64,000 nucleotides of DNA from GWE2-51-13 sp041736705 (GCA_041736705.1 JBGSTC010000022.1:1-64000); one strand, 5' to 3'. Positions 50,087-58,869 are shown, counted from the first letter of the stretch. The notes: generated from the sequence alone by a model not told the origin. Numbers and translations are program-made.

Positions 50087-50092
50087 GAAACC

Positions 50093-50120
50093 TTGAAAAA
50101 TCTCTTGGATGGGGTATAAT
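50093..50120 (+). promoter_or_regulatory. Promoter of the coiled-coil lipoprotein gene
   Basis: TTGAAA and TATAAT, spacer 16. Confidence 0.65.
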
Positions 50121-50200
50121 ACACCCTGAACCATGAAAAACACACATTTCGTCCACAATGTTTTCTTGGAATCGGATAAAATAAAGAAGGAGGATTCTTC

Positions 50201-50785
50201 ATGAAAAAGTTGATCATCGTTGTCTTGGCACTCTTCCTGATCACGGGCTGCGGTGCGAATGTCACGAAAGAAGATTATGAACAGAAAATCACCGATCTGG
50301 AAACGAAGTTGGAGGCGCTGACCGAACAGATCGAAGCACTCAACGATACGGTGAAAGAGTTGACGGATAAACTCAGGGACGGGGATAGTTACCACGTACT
50401 CGACGTAAAAACCGTGAACGGCGTTTCCAGCGTCTTTGTGGAAATGATTCAGGCGACCCTCGGGTTCGACGGGGAATTACCGGACCGTTTGGAGTTCTTG
50501 GAGAACCTGACTAGGGACGAATTCGGAATCTACTACCATCATGAAGGATCGTTTGAAGAAGTGATCGTATTCAAAGCCTTGGGGAAAGCGGATCTCGATT
50601 TGACCGGCGAATATGCCGGGGCGACGATCCTCGCCGATCTGTCAACCGACCAGGTCCTCATCGCCTTGGTGAATCTGGAAAGCAAGTTGGATGATGAAGC
50701 CAAAACCTACCTCACCAACCAAGACGTGGCGATCCGCTTCGCCGCCGATCGATTCATCCTCAACCAAACCGCAGTCACCAAATAG
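50201..50785 (+). CDS. Lipoprotein with a short coiled coil
   Basis: 194 residues, ATG behind AAGGAGGA. Lipobox LITGC with Cys17, then a heptad coiled coil (about 24-65) and a soluble domain of about 130 residues without recognised motif. Exposed on the outer face of the membrane. Similar layout to the lipoprotein at 61749 (lipobox, coiled coil, small domain), but the domain sequences are not obviously alike. Confidence 0.75.
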   Translation: MKKLIIVVLALFLITGCGANVTKEDYEQKITDLETKLEALTEQIEALNDTVKELTDKLRDGDSYHVLDVKTVNGVSSVFVEMIQATLGFDGELPDRLEFLENLTRDEFGIYYHHEGSFEEVIVFKALGKADLDLTGEYAGATILADLSTDQVLIALVNLESKLDDEAKTYLTNQDVAIRFAADRFILNQTAVTK

Positions 50786-50807
50786 CCCGTTTCGACGGGC
50801 TTTTTTA
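50784..50807 (+). terminator. Terminator
   Basis: AGCCCG and CGGGCT pair around a 6-base loop, followed by TTTTT. Confidence 0.88.
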
Positions 50808-50912
50808 TACCGATTTTATAGCGAAGTGACAACTTGCCTCCAGTGAGACTTGAAAGAGGTTATCAGAAGGAATACAATTCCCTTGGAGTCCTACATCCTT
50901 CAGGAGGTTATC

Positions 50913-51791
50913 ATGGGCATCATTGAAACAAAGAAACTGACAAAGTATTATGGGAAGTCGCGCGGCATCGTGGAAGTCGACTTGTCCATCGAAGAAGGCG
51001 AGATTTTCGGGTTCATCGGTCCAAACGGAGCGGGGAAATCGACGACGATCCGCTTGCTTCTGGATCTGATCAAACCGACGCAAGGATCGGCATCGATCTT
51101 TGGGTTGGATTGTCAAAAAGAATATCGGAAGATCCATGAGGAAATCGGATACCTTCCTTCCGAAGTCTTCTACTACGATAATATGAAGGTGAAGGATCTG
51201 CTTTCTTATTCCGCATCCTTTTACAAGAAAGATTGTTCAGCGAAAATCAAGGAATTGGCGAAACGCTTGGATCTGGATCTCAACCGCAAGATCGACGATC
51301 TTTCCTATGGCAACAAGAAGAAAGTCGGGATCGTCCAAGGCTTGCTTCATTCCCCAAAAGTCATCATTTTGGATGAACCGACCGGGGGTTTGGATCCGTT
51401 GATGCAGCAAACGTTCTTCGAAATCCTGAAAGAGGAAAACAAACGCGGTGCGACCGTGTTGTTCTCTTCGCATATCCTAAGCGAAGTGCAGAAAATCTGC
51501 GACCGGGTCGCCATCATCAAAGACGGCAAGATCGTGCGCATCGATACCATGAGTTCACTCAAAGAAAACACTTATTTGAAAGTGGATATGGAGACGAAAT
51601 CGCTGCTTCCCGAGCATTTCTTCAACGGGTCGATGAACAATGTGAAAGTCAACGGCAGCGAAGTATCCTTCCTGTATAACGGGGAAGCCAACGAACTGTT
51701 GAAGAAGTTGTCGTTGTTGGACGTATCCCGCATCAGCATGAGCGAACCCGATCTCGAAGAGATCTTCATGCACTACTACGAGAAGGAGTAA
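50913..51791 (+). CDS. ABC-2 type exporter ATPase
   Basis: 292 residues from ATG 50913 (AGGAGG upstream). Walker A GPNGAGKST (36-44), signature LSYGN, Walker B VIILDEPTGGLDP, and an SSHILSE switch His. The C-terminal 70 residues carry the divergent regulatory segment of ABC-2 exporters (CcmA/YtrB-like). It energises the two permeases encoded next. The exported substrate is unknown; drug or bacteriocin export is common for this layout. Confidence 0.93.
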   Translation: MGIIETKKLTKYYGKSRGIVEVDLSIEEGEIFGFIGPNGAGKSTTIRLLLDLIKPTQGSASIFGLDCQKEYRKIHEEIGYLPSEVFYYDNMKVKDLLSYSASFYKKDCSAKIKELAKRLDLDLNRKIDDLSYGNKKKVGIVQGLLHSPKVIILDEPTGGLDPLMQQTFFEILKEENKRGATVLFSSHILSEVQKICDRVAIIKDGKIVRIDTMSSLKENTYLKVDMETKSLLPEHFFNGSMNNVKVNGSEVSFLYNGEANELLKKLSLLDVSRISMSEPDLEEIFMHYYEKE

Positions 51792-51794
51792 GCC

Positions 51795-52589
51795 ATGAAC
51801 ATTTTTACTTTCGAGGTCAAAAGCAATCTGAAGGGCACGTTGATCTGGATGCTCGTCTTGTGCTTCGTGGCGTTCCTGTTTCTTCAGATCTTCCCGATCT
51901 TCTATGAAAGCTCGGCGTCGTTGATCGAGATGTTGCAGAATTATCCGAAGGAACTTTTGATCGCGTTGGATTTCGATCCCGACCAATTCTTTACGATCCT
52001 CGGCTTCTATTCCTTCATCGCCGTCTATATCCAATTGATGGCCGCGTTTCAAGGGATCATCGTCGGATTGGGGACGATGGGTCGCGAAACACGCACCCAT
52101 ACTTCCGAGTTCCTCATGACCAAGCCGGTGACGCGACCGATGATCTTCGCCATGAAGGTCGCAAGCATCTTCACGATCCTCGCCGTCACGAACCTTGTCT
52201 TATTGATTGCGACGATTCTCGGATTAAGCGTCATCAATGAACCCTATTCGATGAACGGACTGTTGCTTGTCAGCCTAAGCACGTTCATCCTTCAGTTGAT
52301 CTTCGCTGCGATCGGCATCTTCTGCGGCGTGACTTTCCGTAAACTTCGCTCGATCGCCCCGGTTTCCCTCTCCGTCGTCTTCGGTTTCTTCGTTTTGAAT
52401 ATGCTGAAGGGGGTCTTCGACGATCCTTGGATCCGTTATGTCTCCCCGTTTCAGTTCTTCGATAAATTCGAAATCATTTCCACCCAGTCTTTCGAACCCG
52501 TGTTCTTGATGTGGTCGCTGGCCTTGATCGTCTTGCTTGTCGGATCCGGCTTCATCATCTTTGTTCGTAAAGACATCCATGCGCTCTAG
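51795..52589 (+). CDS. ABC-2 type permease
   Basis: 264 residues, ATG 3 bases after the ATPase stop, with GAGAAGGAG upstream. Six membrane segments; the EFLMTKPVTRP loop and the long first extracellular loop are typical of ABC-2 permeases. It forms a heterodimer with the next protein. Confidence 0.88.
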   Translation: MNIFTFEVKSNLKGTLIWMLVLCFVAFLFLQIFPIFYESSASLIEMLQNYPKELLIALDFDPDQFFTILGFYSFIAVYIQLMAAFQGIIVGLGTMGRETRTHTSEFLMTKPVTRPMIFAMKVASIFTILAVTNLVLLIATILGLSVINEPYSMNGLLLVSLSTFILQLIFAAIGIFCGVTFRKLRSIAPVSLSVVFGFFVLNMLKGVFDDPWIRYVSPFQFFDKFEIISTQSFEPVFLMWSLALIVLLVGSGFIIFVRKDIHAL

Positions 52590-52601
52590 GAGGTGCACGC
52601 T

Positions 52602-53402
52602 ATGAACCTGTTTTTTCATGAGTTGAAAATGTATTGGAAATACCTGTTGTTCTGGTCGATCGGGATTCTTGCGATGGTCGGCGGCGGCATCGGGAAATTC
52701 ACGGGGATGTATGCGGCGGGTGGCCAGGATATCACGGACTTGATGGACAAACTCCCCAAAGCCTTTTTAGCGATGTTCGGGATGTACAATATCGACGTGG
52801 CATCGATCGGCGGCTTCTACGCGATCATCCATTTCTATCTGATGATCATGGGGGCGGTCTATGCGATCATCCTGGGTGCCGGGATCTTGGCGAAAGAGGA
52901 AAGAGACAAAACCGCGGAGTTCCTGATGGTCAAACCGATCTACCGTGCGTCCGTCCTTGGCCAAAAGTTGTTGGCGGGACTGGTCTATGTCTTGGCGTTC
53001 GTCGCGGTCGACGCCGTGATCTCGTTTGCACTGGTGAAGAAAGTCGCACCGAACGAGGACATCACATCGGAAATCACACTTTTCATGATTGCGCTGATCC
53101 TCATCATGCTGATCTTCTACTGTCTGTCGTTTGGTTTATCGGGCGCGCTGAGAGACAACCGCAAGTCCTCCATGATCATGTTGAGTGTCATGGGATGCGT
53201 CTATCTCGGAACGGTCTTCATGGATATGTTGGAAAACTCCGGGTGGATGAGACCCTTCCTTCCCTTCAAATATTTCTCCTCCCCCGACATCCTGGACAAG
53301 TTGACGCTTGATCCACTCTATATCGGGTTGAGTCTACTCTTGATTTTGATCGGACTGGGAATGGCGTTCATCCGTTTCCCCCGTCGTGATTTACACCTCT
53401 AA
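52602..53402 (+). CDS. ABC-2 type permease, second subunit
   Basis: 266 residues from ATG 52602 (AGGAGGT upstream; the GTG at 52593 lies in the ribosome site). Six membrane segments and EFLMVKPIYRA, the same loop motif as in the first permease, showing that the two arose by duplication. Last gene of the exporter operon. Confidence 0.88.
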   Translation: MNLFFHELKMYWKYLLFWSIGILAMVGGGIGKFTGMYAAGGQDITDLMDKLPKAFLAMFGMYNIDVASIGGFYAIIHFYLMIMGAVYAIILGAGILAKEERDKTAEFLMVKPIYRASVLGQKLLAGLVYVLAFVAVDAVISFALVKKVAPNEDITSEITLFMIALILIMLIFYCLSFGLSGALRDNRKSSMIMLSVMGCVYLGTVFMDMLENSGWMRPFLPFKYFSSPDILDKLTLDPLYIGLSLLLILIGLGMAFIRFPRRDLHL

Positions 53403-53406
53403 CCTT

Positions 53407-53431
53407 AGGTGGGAACATTCCCACCTTTTTC
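53407..53431 (+). terminator. Terminator of the ABC-2 operon
   Basis: AGGTGGGAA and TTCCCACCT pair around CA, followed by TTTT. Confidence 0.9.
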
Positions 53432-53486
53432 TTTAAAAAAGGATGGAAATGTTGAAGGAATTTGTTATAATTGTAAAGCAAGTCAC

Positions 53487-53569
53487 GCACCAGTGGCGGA
53501 ATAGGCATACGCGCACGTCTCAGAAGCGTGTGGGCAACCGTGCGGGTTCAAGTCCCGCCTGGTGCACCA
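53487..53569 (+). tRNA. tRNA-Leu (anticodon CAG)
   Basis: Acceptor GCACCAG with CTGGTGC, discriminator A, CCA; anticodon loop CTCAGAA gives CAG (Leu CUG). 83 nt with long variable arm. Close relative of the tRNA-Leu at 36717. An extended -10 (TGTTATAAT, 53463-53471) precedes it. Confidence 0.92.
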
Positions 53570-53576
53570 TGAGAAA

Positions 53577-53602
53577 AAACATCCACGAAAGTGGATTTTT
53601 TT
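53577..53602 (+). terminator. Terminator of tRNA-Leu
   Basis: ATCCAC and GTGGAT pair around GAAA and are followed by TTTTTT. Confidence 0.85.
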
Positions 53603-53669
53603 GTCTTGAAATGAACTCTGTTCCATGATACGTTGAACAGGGTCGGATGGATCGATCCGTCGAGGTACC

Positions 53670-54554
53670 ATGGCAAGTTTTCAGAGTAAGATGATCGAAG
53701 TTTTCCTAAAGGCAAGTCCGATCAAAAAAGTCTATGCCAAGGGACTATTGGCAAAGAAAGAAGTCTCAAGCAAGGCGGGATTACCGCCGGCTTTCGTATA
53801 CAATGCTTCGAAGGTCAAGATGAAGAAAATCGCGGATCGAAACGTCTTTTTCCTTCAACCGAAAGATAACGGTTCCAATCTGAACGTGCTGTTTCTTCAT
53901 GGCGGGGCATATCTTTTCGGGATGAGTTATCTCCATTGGAAGTTCATCGTTAAGTTGATGCATAAATCGAAGTGTTCGATGATGATCCCCGATTATCCCT
54001 TGGCGCCTTTTCACACTGCGGATGAAGCGTTCTCGATGTTGATCAATACCTATAAGGAACTTCTCGCGATGAGTGGTTCATCGCAAATCGTCCTTATGGG
54101 CGATTCTGCCGGAGGTGGGCTAGCGCTTGCGCTAGCGATGTTGCTGAAAAAAGAAAACCTACCCCAACCCCGACGGATCATATTACTGTCCCCTTGGCTT
54201 GACGACGACTTAAGTAACCCGGATATTCTGGCGTTAGCCAAGCTTGATCCGATCTTGGATGTGGAAGGGTTAAGGGAAGCCGGGAAGGTCTATGAACCCA
54301 CCACGGATGGAAATATGAAACGGATCTCTCCGATCCATGGTGACCTCACCGGTCTGGCACGCATCAGTTGTTTTGCGGGAACGAAAGAAATCATGGTGGC
54401 GGATACGCGCAAACTCAAAGCAAAATTAGAGACGCTCGGAATTGATTCGGACAACTTCGAATATGAAAACATGCTTCATGACTGGGTCTTGCTTGGGATT
54501 CCCGAGTCTCAACGTGTGATAAAAAGGATTAGAGATTTACTGAGGTACGAGTGA
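53670..54554 (+). CDS. Alpha/beta hydrolase fold-3 (HSL-like esterase)
   Basis: 294 residues, ATG behind GAGGT. HGGAY oxyanion motif near residue 75, nucleophile elbow GDSAGGG (Ser about 150), an Asp region around LARISCFAGTKE and a late His in LHDWVLLG, the full hormone-sensitive-lipase family triad. It hydrolyses short-chain esters or lipids in the cytoplasm. No signal peptide. Single gene. Confidence 0.88.
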   Translation: MASFQSKMIEVFLKASPIKKVYAKGLLAKKEVSSKAGLPPAFVYNASKVKMKKIADRNVFFLQPKDNGSNLNVLFLHGGAYLFGMSYLHWKFIVKLMHKSKCSMMIPDYPLAPFHTADEAFSMLINTYKELLAMSGSSQIVLMGDSAGGGLALALAMLLKKENLPQPRRIILLSPWLDDDLSNPDILALAKLDPILDVEGLREAGKVYEPTTDGNMKRISPIHGDLTGLARISCFAGTKEIMVADTRKLKAKLETLGIDSDNFEYENMLHDWVLLGIPESQRVIKRIRDLLRYE

Positions 54555-54692
54555 ATAAGTGTATCTTTTCGAACGAATTTTCATCTTGCTTCCGATGGTT
54601 TCGGATTGAATGAACGAATAACTTGTTTAACTTACCGATTCGTTATTTCCTTGAGCGATTTAGAGGATATAATGGAATCACGGAGGTCTACT

Positions 54693-55187
54693 ATGAAACT
54701 ACTCATCAAACAAAAAGTCTTCTCATGGGGCGACAAGTTTACGGTATACGATGAAGCTGGGAACGAACGCTACAAAGTCGAAGGGGAAGTGTTCTCGCTC
54801 GGCAAGAAACTGCATCTTCTCGATCTTAACGGTACCGAACTCGCCTATATTCACCAAAAACTGTTAAGTCTCTTACCGCGTTTCTTCGTTACGATCAACG
54901 GGGAAGAAGTCGCTGAAATCAAGGCGAAGTTTTCCATCTTGAAACCGAAATACGACATTCTGGGCTTGGATTGGAAGGTCGAAGGGAATTTCAGCGGACA
55001 TGAATATGCCGTCTATGCGGAAGAAGGTCCGGTCGTCGAAATTAGTAAACAATGGTTCACCTGGGGGGACACCTATGTCTTGAACGTCCCCGACAGCAAG
55101 AACGAAGTACCTGCCTTGGCCGTCGTCTTGGCGATCGATGCGGTCATGTCCGCGCAACGAGCCAACTCCTCCACCAACAACCATTAA
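54693..55187 (+). CDS. LURP-one-related (LOR/YxjI) family protein
   Basis: 164 residues from ATG 54693 (GGAGG upstream; TATAAT at 54668; the in-frame upstream ATGs precede the promoter). Repeated strand pattern FSWGDKFTVYDEAGNERYKV, FSLGKKLHLLD and WFTWGDTYVLNV forms the LOR twelve-stranded barrel. Members are soluble or membrane-associated scaffold-like proteins of unknown function. Confidence 0.85.
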   Translation: MKLLIKQKVFSWGDKFTVYDEAGNERYKVEGEVFSLGKKLHLLDLNGTELAYIHQKLLSLLPRFFVTINGEEVAEIKAKFSILKPKYDILGLDWKVEGNFSGHEYAVYAEEGPVVEISKQWFTWGDTYVLNVPDSKNEVPALAVVLAIDAVMSAQRANSSTNNH

Positions 55188-55227
55188 TCCTTACGTGTTT
55201 TCGATGTAGTCCTCAAGGAGGTTCGTT

Positions 55228-55686
55228 ATGAAATCATTGGTCATCTATGATTCCGTCTTCGGAAATACGGAGAAAATCGCCCAGGCGATTGTCGACGGAT
55301 TGGGTGCAACATCCTCTCTGAAGCATGTTTCCAACGTAAAACCCGACGATTTGAACGTCGAACTACTGGTGGTCGGATCCCCGACCCGCGCGTTCAACGC
55401 CATGCCCACCTTAAATTCATTTTTGCGTTCTCTTCCATCCAATTCACTTCGCTCCGTTCGTGTCGCCTCCTTTGATACACGGGTCGATGTCGGGGTCGTC
55501 GACAGTAAAGTGTTATCGACGATGGTGAAGTTCTTCGGTTACGCCGGGGAGAAGATTTTGAAGATCCTGGTCTCGAAAGGCGGGGATTCCGTCGGGACGA
55601 ATGCGTTTTTCGTTCTCGACAAGGAAGGACCGTTGAAAGACGGAGAAATTCCTCGTGCCCAAGAGTGGGCGAAACAACTGCACTAA
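55228..55686 (+). CDS. Flavodoxin family protein
   Basis: 152 residues, ATG behind AAGGAGG. The FMN-phosphate loop YDSVFGNTEKIA is at 8-19, and LVVGSPTRAFNAMPT provides the second flavin loop. Cytoplasmic one- or two-electron carrier. It has no obvious dedicated partner next door. Confidence 0.88.
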   Translation: MKSLVIYDSVFGNTEKIAQAIVDGLGATSSLKHVSNVKPDDLNVELLVVGSPTRAFNAMPTLNSFLRSLPSNSLRSVRVASFDTRVDVGVVDSKVLSTMVKFFGYAGEKILKILVSKGGDSVGTNAFFVLDKEGPLKDGEIPRAQEWAKQLH

Positions 55687-55689
55687 CAT

Positions 55690-55715
55690 GAAAAACGGCT
55701 CCGTAAGGGGCCGTT
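55690..55715 (-). terminator. Terminator of the MBL hydrolase gene
   Basis: AACGGCTCC and GGGGCCGTT pair (one G-U) around GTAA. The minus strand continues into TTTTTC, so the signal is strongest for the minus gene. Confidence 0.75.
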
Positions 55716-56433
55716 AGTGTGTCAAGGAGACGATGGCTTGATTGGGATGGTCATCGAAGATTCCGCCATGATAGGAAACGATGCGTTGGATATCATAGTG
55801 GGATAAGCGCTTCAAGGTAATCGATGCTTCGTTAAGATCGTGGGTGAAGTCGGGATTGGCACCGATCAGCTTGCCATCCTGGATGTTCATGGCATCCCCG
55901 GCGATCAAGGTCTTGGATTTGCGATGATAAAGACAGAGATGACCCAAGGTATGGCCGGGCGTATGGATGACGTCGATGCCGCCATCGAAGTCCAACACAT
56001 CGCCATCCTTCAAGCCGAAATCGACCGGAGCGGTGATCAACGGGAAGACTTTCTTCATCTGAGTGATGAAGAGTTGTTTCTTTTCTGGCAAGGTATCGAA
56101 GATCGGCTCGAGGTCCTGGATTTTCAGCGCGGGGACGCTACCGTCGATGAAGGGGATTTCATCCACATGAGCCCACACTTTCACTTGCGGAAGTCTGCGC
56201 CGCAGTTCCCTCAGACCTCCGATATGGTCGCGGTCGTGATGGGTGATCAAGATTCTCGTGATGTTTTCAAGTTGGAGTCCGGCTTCGCGAATCGCTTGGA
56301 CTAATAGATCTTCCTGACCGAGATTCCCCGTGTCGACCAAGAGGGCTTCCGTTTCAGTGAACAAGATGGAAAGGTGATACGCCCCTCGTTCCTGGGGGAT
56401 CACCAACACTTCAAAACCTTGGGAAATCTTCAT
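55714..56433 (-). CDS. MBL-fold metallo-hydrolase
   Basis: 239 residues, ATG behind GAGGTAAGG on the minus strand. THHDRDHIG is the HxHxDH zinc-ligand motif, HTPGHTLGHL and a later Asp (AGDAMNI) and His (YHGG) complete the two-metal site, as in glyoxalase II/lactonase-type enzymes. Substrate unknown. Convergent with the flavodoxin gene. Confidence 0.88.
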   Translation of the reverse strand: MKISQGFEVLVIPQERGAYHLSILFTETEALLVDTGNLGQEDLLVQAIREAGLQLENITRILITHHDRDHIGGLRELRRRLPQVKVWAHVDEIPFIDGSVPALKIQDLEPIFDTLPEKKQLFITQMKKVFPLITAPVDFGLKDGDVLDFDGGIDVIHTPGHTLGHLCLYHRKSKTLIAGDAMNIQDGKLIGANPDFTHDLNEASITLKRLSHYDIQRIVSYHGGIFDDHPNQAIVSLTH

Positions 56434-56607
56434 ATCCTTACCTCGCTTTTCCCCATTTTAGCATATTCTCTTCCCCCTTGGCTTGACCAAGAGACCGATT
56501 TCAGGACGGGATTTTGACGGTTCATGCGAAAATTCTTTCCAATCGTGAAAAATAGGGTAAAATAAGCAAGGTTGGGGGTGTTGCCACGACTAAATTGTCC
56601 TTGTTTA

Positions 56608-56643
56608 TGTACTCTTGAGATAAAAATCGTGATAGAGTACAAT
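56608..56643 (+). promoter_or_regulatory. Promoter and inverted-repeat operator of the WYL unit
   Basis: TTGAGA (56615-56620) and TACAAT (56638-56643), spacer 17. TGTACTCT (56608-56615) and AGAGTACA (56634-56641) are perfect 8-bp arms 18 bases apart that overlap both boxes, so a dimeric regulator could loop or cover the promoter. Confidence 0.7.
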
Positions 56644-56664
56644 AGAATGAGCGAGGATTGAACG

Positions 56665-57645
56665 ATGACCACGACCGGGAACAGTAAACTTAAACTTTTG
56701 TATGTACTCAGGTTTTTGTTGGAGAAGACGGATGAAGAACATCCGGTGACCGTGCAGGAGATCATCGACGAATTACGGTCGATGGGCTTAAGCAGCGAGC
56801 GGAAAAGCATCTATGAGTACATCGAACTCTTGAAAGAGTACGGGGTGGACATCCTCTGTAACCGCGAGAAGCGTAACCGCTACTTCGTCGGGTCGCGCGA
56901 ATTCGAATTGCCCGAATTGAAGCTTTTGGTCGACGCTGTCCAGTATTCGAAATTCATCACGCAGAAAAAGAGCGACGAGTTGATCCGCAAGATCAACGGG
57001 TTGGCCAGCGAGAACCAGGCGAAACAACTGAACCGGGTCTATGTCACCAACCGGTTGAAAACGACCAACGAGAAAATCTACTATAGCGTCGACATCCTCC
57101 ACAACGCGATCGCCAACCGTTGTAAAGTGAGTTTCCGCTACTTCGACGTCGATGTCGATAAGCAAATCAAGTTCCGCAAGAACGGACAACACTACATCGC
57201 GACACCCTGTATCCTGGTGTGGGACGATGAGAATTACTATCTGGTGACCTACCATGAGAAATATGCCAAATTCGTCAATTACCGCGTCGATAAGATGGTC
57301 GATGTGACAATGTGCGAGGAACACTTCGAAGAACTTCCGGCGGACAAGGATGTCCGCGAGTATTGTCAGAAAATCTTCAATATGTTCGGCGGCGAGGAAA
57401 TGTTGGTCGAACTCGAGTGTAGCCATGAGTTGATCGGTGTCATCTTCGACCGCTTCGGATCCGATGTGGTATTGACCCCTGCAGGGGACAAACGTTTCTT
57501 GGTCAATGTCCCGATCGTCTTCAGTCCGACGTTCATGGCTTGGATTTTCCAGTTCGAAGACAAGATGAAACTGGTCGGACCGCAGAGCGCCGTCGACCGG
57601 TTTAAGGAAATGATCCATAAAACAAGTGGAATCTACGACGTATAA
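56665..57645 (+). CDS. WYL-domain transcriptional regulator
   Basis: 326 residues, ATG behind GAGGATTGAA. N-terminal helix-turn-helix (about 1-65: VTVQEIIDELRSMGLSSERKSIYEYIELL), a linker, then a WYL domain (about 140-235: CKVSFRYFDVD, HYIATPCILVWDDENYYLVTY, NYRVDKMVDV) and a WCX extension to 320. WYL domains bind nucleic acids or nucleotide-like ligands and control defence or DNA-damage genes. It probably binds the 8-bp inverted repeat on its own promoter. The next gene begins 15 bases on. Confidence 0.9.
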   Translation: MTTTGNSKLKLLYVLRFLLEKTDEEHPVTVQEIIDELRSMGLSSERKSIYEYIELLKEYGVDILCNREKRNRYFVGSREFELPELKLLVDAVQYSKFITQKKSDELIRKINGLASENQAKQLNRVYVTNRLKTTNEKIYYSVDILHNAIANRCKVSFRYFDVDVDKQIKFRKNGQHYIATPCILVWDDENYYLVTYHEKYAKFVNYRVDKMVDVTMCEEHFEELPADKDVREYCQKIFNMFGGEEMLVELECSHELIGVIFDRFGSDVVLTPAGDKRFLVNVPIVFSPTFMAWIFQFEDKMKLVGPQSAVDRFKEMIHKTSGIYDV

Positions 57646-57660
57646 ACCAAGGAGAAACGT

Positions 57661-58557
57661 GTGAATCACTATCAACGGAATCGGGAAATCGCGATCAACT
57701 TCGAAATTCTGCGCAAACTGGTGCAGGATGATGCGAAGTTGAACCAAATGATTACTCGTGATAGGTTTCACGAACTTCTCCAAGTTTCCGAGTTCTATTT
57801 CAACTATTGTCCGGCATCCAAATTCATCCAGGATTATCCGAAAGTGTTCCAGATGATCCAGCGGGAAACCGTCGGGGCGTTTGCGAAACTTTTACCGAAT
57901 ACGAAAATCATCAGTAAGTTCGACGAGGAGTATCCCGCGATCCTGCTTCAGGACTTGAAAGAGGAAGCGCCGTTGTTTCTTTACGGGTGCGGAAACCTTT
58001 CCCTATTGAATCGCAAACATCCGAAGATCGCAATCGTCGGCAGTCGTAGCGCCAACGAGAAGGAAATGATCCATGCGAAGACCCTGAGTCAAACCTTAGG
58101 CAAGTCGGGATACATCGTGATGTCGGGATTCGACGATCCGCTTGACACCTGCGTCCAGGCGGCTTCCCAGGAGAACCGTTTCCCCAGCATCACGCTTCTG
58201 CATATGCCCTTGGTCAAATCCTTCGTGGAAGGAAGCCTGAGCGCTTCCATCAAACGTCAGCTTTTCTCATCGCCGTCGTTGACCCTTTCCCCGTTCCCTC
58301 CGACCCAGGCCGGCATGCTGAAAAGCGAATCGGAACTGATCGGACGGATGTTGGCGTCGATCGGAAAAGTGTCGGTCGTCATGAGCGCCAAAGAAGGGGG
58401 AAGCGCCCATCGCGAAGCCGGATATTGCGTCTCCCTGCATAAACCGGTCATCCTTCCCAAATACATCCTTCTCTCCCTGAAATTCATCGACAGCCGCTAT
58501 ATCTTCTCCGTCGATTCCGATGAGGAATTGATGACCATGATCCAACAGTTCGCCTGA
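57661..58557 (+). CDS. DprA/Smf-like protein with altered core motif
   Basis: 298 residues, GTG start behind AAGGAG. The Rossmann-like DprA region begins with PLFLYGCGNLSLL and IAIVGSRSANEKE at about residues 108-130. The usual SGxAxGID motif reads SGFDDPLD, and the late GSL element reads EGGSAHREAGYCVSL. N-terminal SAM/helix-hairpin domains of true DprA are replaced by a helical region of about 90 residues. So it is likely a SLOG-superfamily nucleotide- or DNA-binding protein that is not a standard transformation DprA. It forms a two-gene operon with the WYL regulator. Confidence 0.75.
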   Translation: MNHYQRNREIAINFEILRKLVQDDAKLNQMITRDRFHELLQVSEFYFNYCPASKFIQDYPKVFQMIQRETVGAFAKLLPNTKIISKFDEEYPAILLQDLKEEAPLFLYGCGNLSLLNRKHPKIAIVGSRSANEKEMIHAKTLSQTLGKSGYIVMSGFDDPLDTCVQAASQENRFPSITLLHMPLVKSFVEGSLSASIKRQLFSSPSLTLSPFPPTQAGMLKSESELIGRMLASIGKVSVVMSAKEGGSAHREAGYCVSLHKPVILPKYILLSLKFIDSRYIFSVDSDEELMTMIQQFA

Positions 58558-58582
58558 GAAGTCCATTGACTTCTCTTTTTTT
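58556..58582 (+). terminator. Terminator of the WYL-DprA-like operon
   Basis: GAGAAGTC and GACTTCTC pair around CATT, followed by TTTTTTT. Confidence 0.9.
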
Positions 58583-58637
58583 CACCTTTCTTTCGTCTCT
58601 GCGTCACATTTTCGTCATCTTGGTTTGCGATACTATG

Positions 58638-58811
58638 ACTGTCCGATAAGAGTCTTCGACATCTTCTTCCATTCCCCGAGTCGACGACGATTCCACCCCT
58701 CCTGGATGAATTTCAATGAATCCCCGTCACTCGTTTGTTTCCTTTCAATCTTCACAAAGATTCGATGATTTGTTTCAAGAAAAGGTTCCGAGGCAGCGGA
58801 ACTTTTTCTTT
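58638..58811 (+). ncRNA. Candidate small RNA with C-rich motifs
   Basis: A stretch of about 170 bases without a supported gene begins after a TACTAT -10-like box (58631-58636) and ends in a terminator (GTTCCG/CGGAAC stem at 58785-58802, then TTTTT). It holds three C-rich, probably unpaired motifs, ATTCCCCGAG, CACCCCTCCTGG and AATCCCCGTC, the middle one able to pair with ribosome binding sites. This is the layout of Gram-positive C-rich regulatory RNAs. No -35 box is convincing, so the promoter is the weak point. Confidence 0.5.
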
Positions 58812-58837
58812 TCCCTCGATTAAGCATTGTTTACGTA

Positions 58838-58869
58838 TTGACAAGTATATTAGAAAAATCTAATATACT
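58838..58869 (+). promoter_or_regulatory. ArsR promoter with large palindromic operator
   Basis: TTGACA (58838-58843) and TAATAT (58861-58866), spacer 17. AGTATATTAG-AAAAAT-CTAATATACT (58844-58869) is a perfect 10+10 inverted repeat filling the spacer and the -10, an ideal repressor site for the ArsR protein encoded next. Confidence 0.85.

Noticed and set aside
49409..50395. 328-codon minus-strand frame
   Set aside because: Antisense to the YwaF-like and lipoprotein genes; no promoter or ribosome site.
36717..53569. Repeated sequence around GCACCAG and CTGGTGC at 36.7 and 53.5 kb as possible attachment sites
   Set aside because: Both are complete tRNA-Leu genes with different anticodons, so the likeness is due to isoacceptors and not to an integrated element.
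56788..57783. 331-codon minus-strand frame
   Set aside because: Antisense to the WYL regulator, with an Asp/Val-rich mirrored composition.
58633..58827. 64-codon minus-strand frame in the intergenic gap
   Set aside because: No ribosome binding site near its ATG and it crosses the terminator stem; the region fits a noncoding RNA on the plus strand better.
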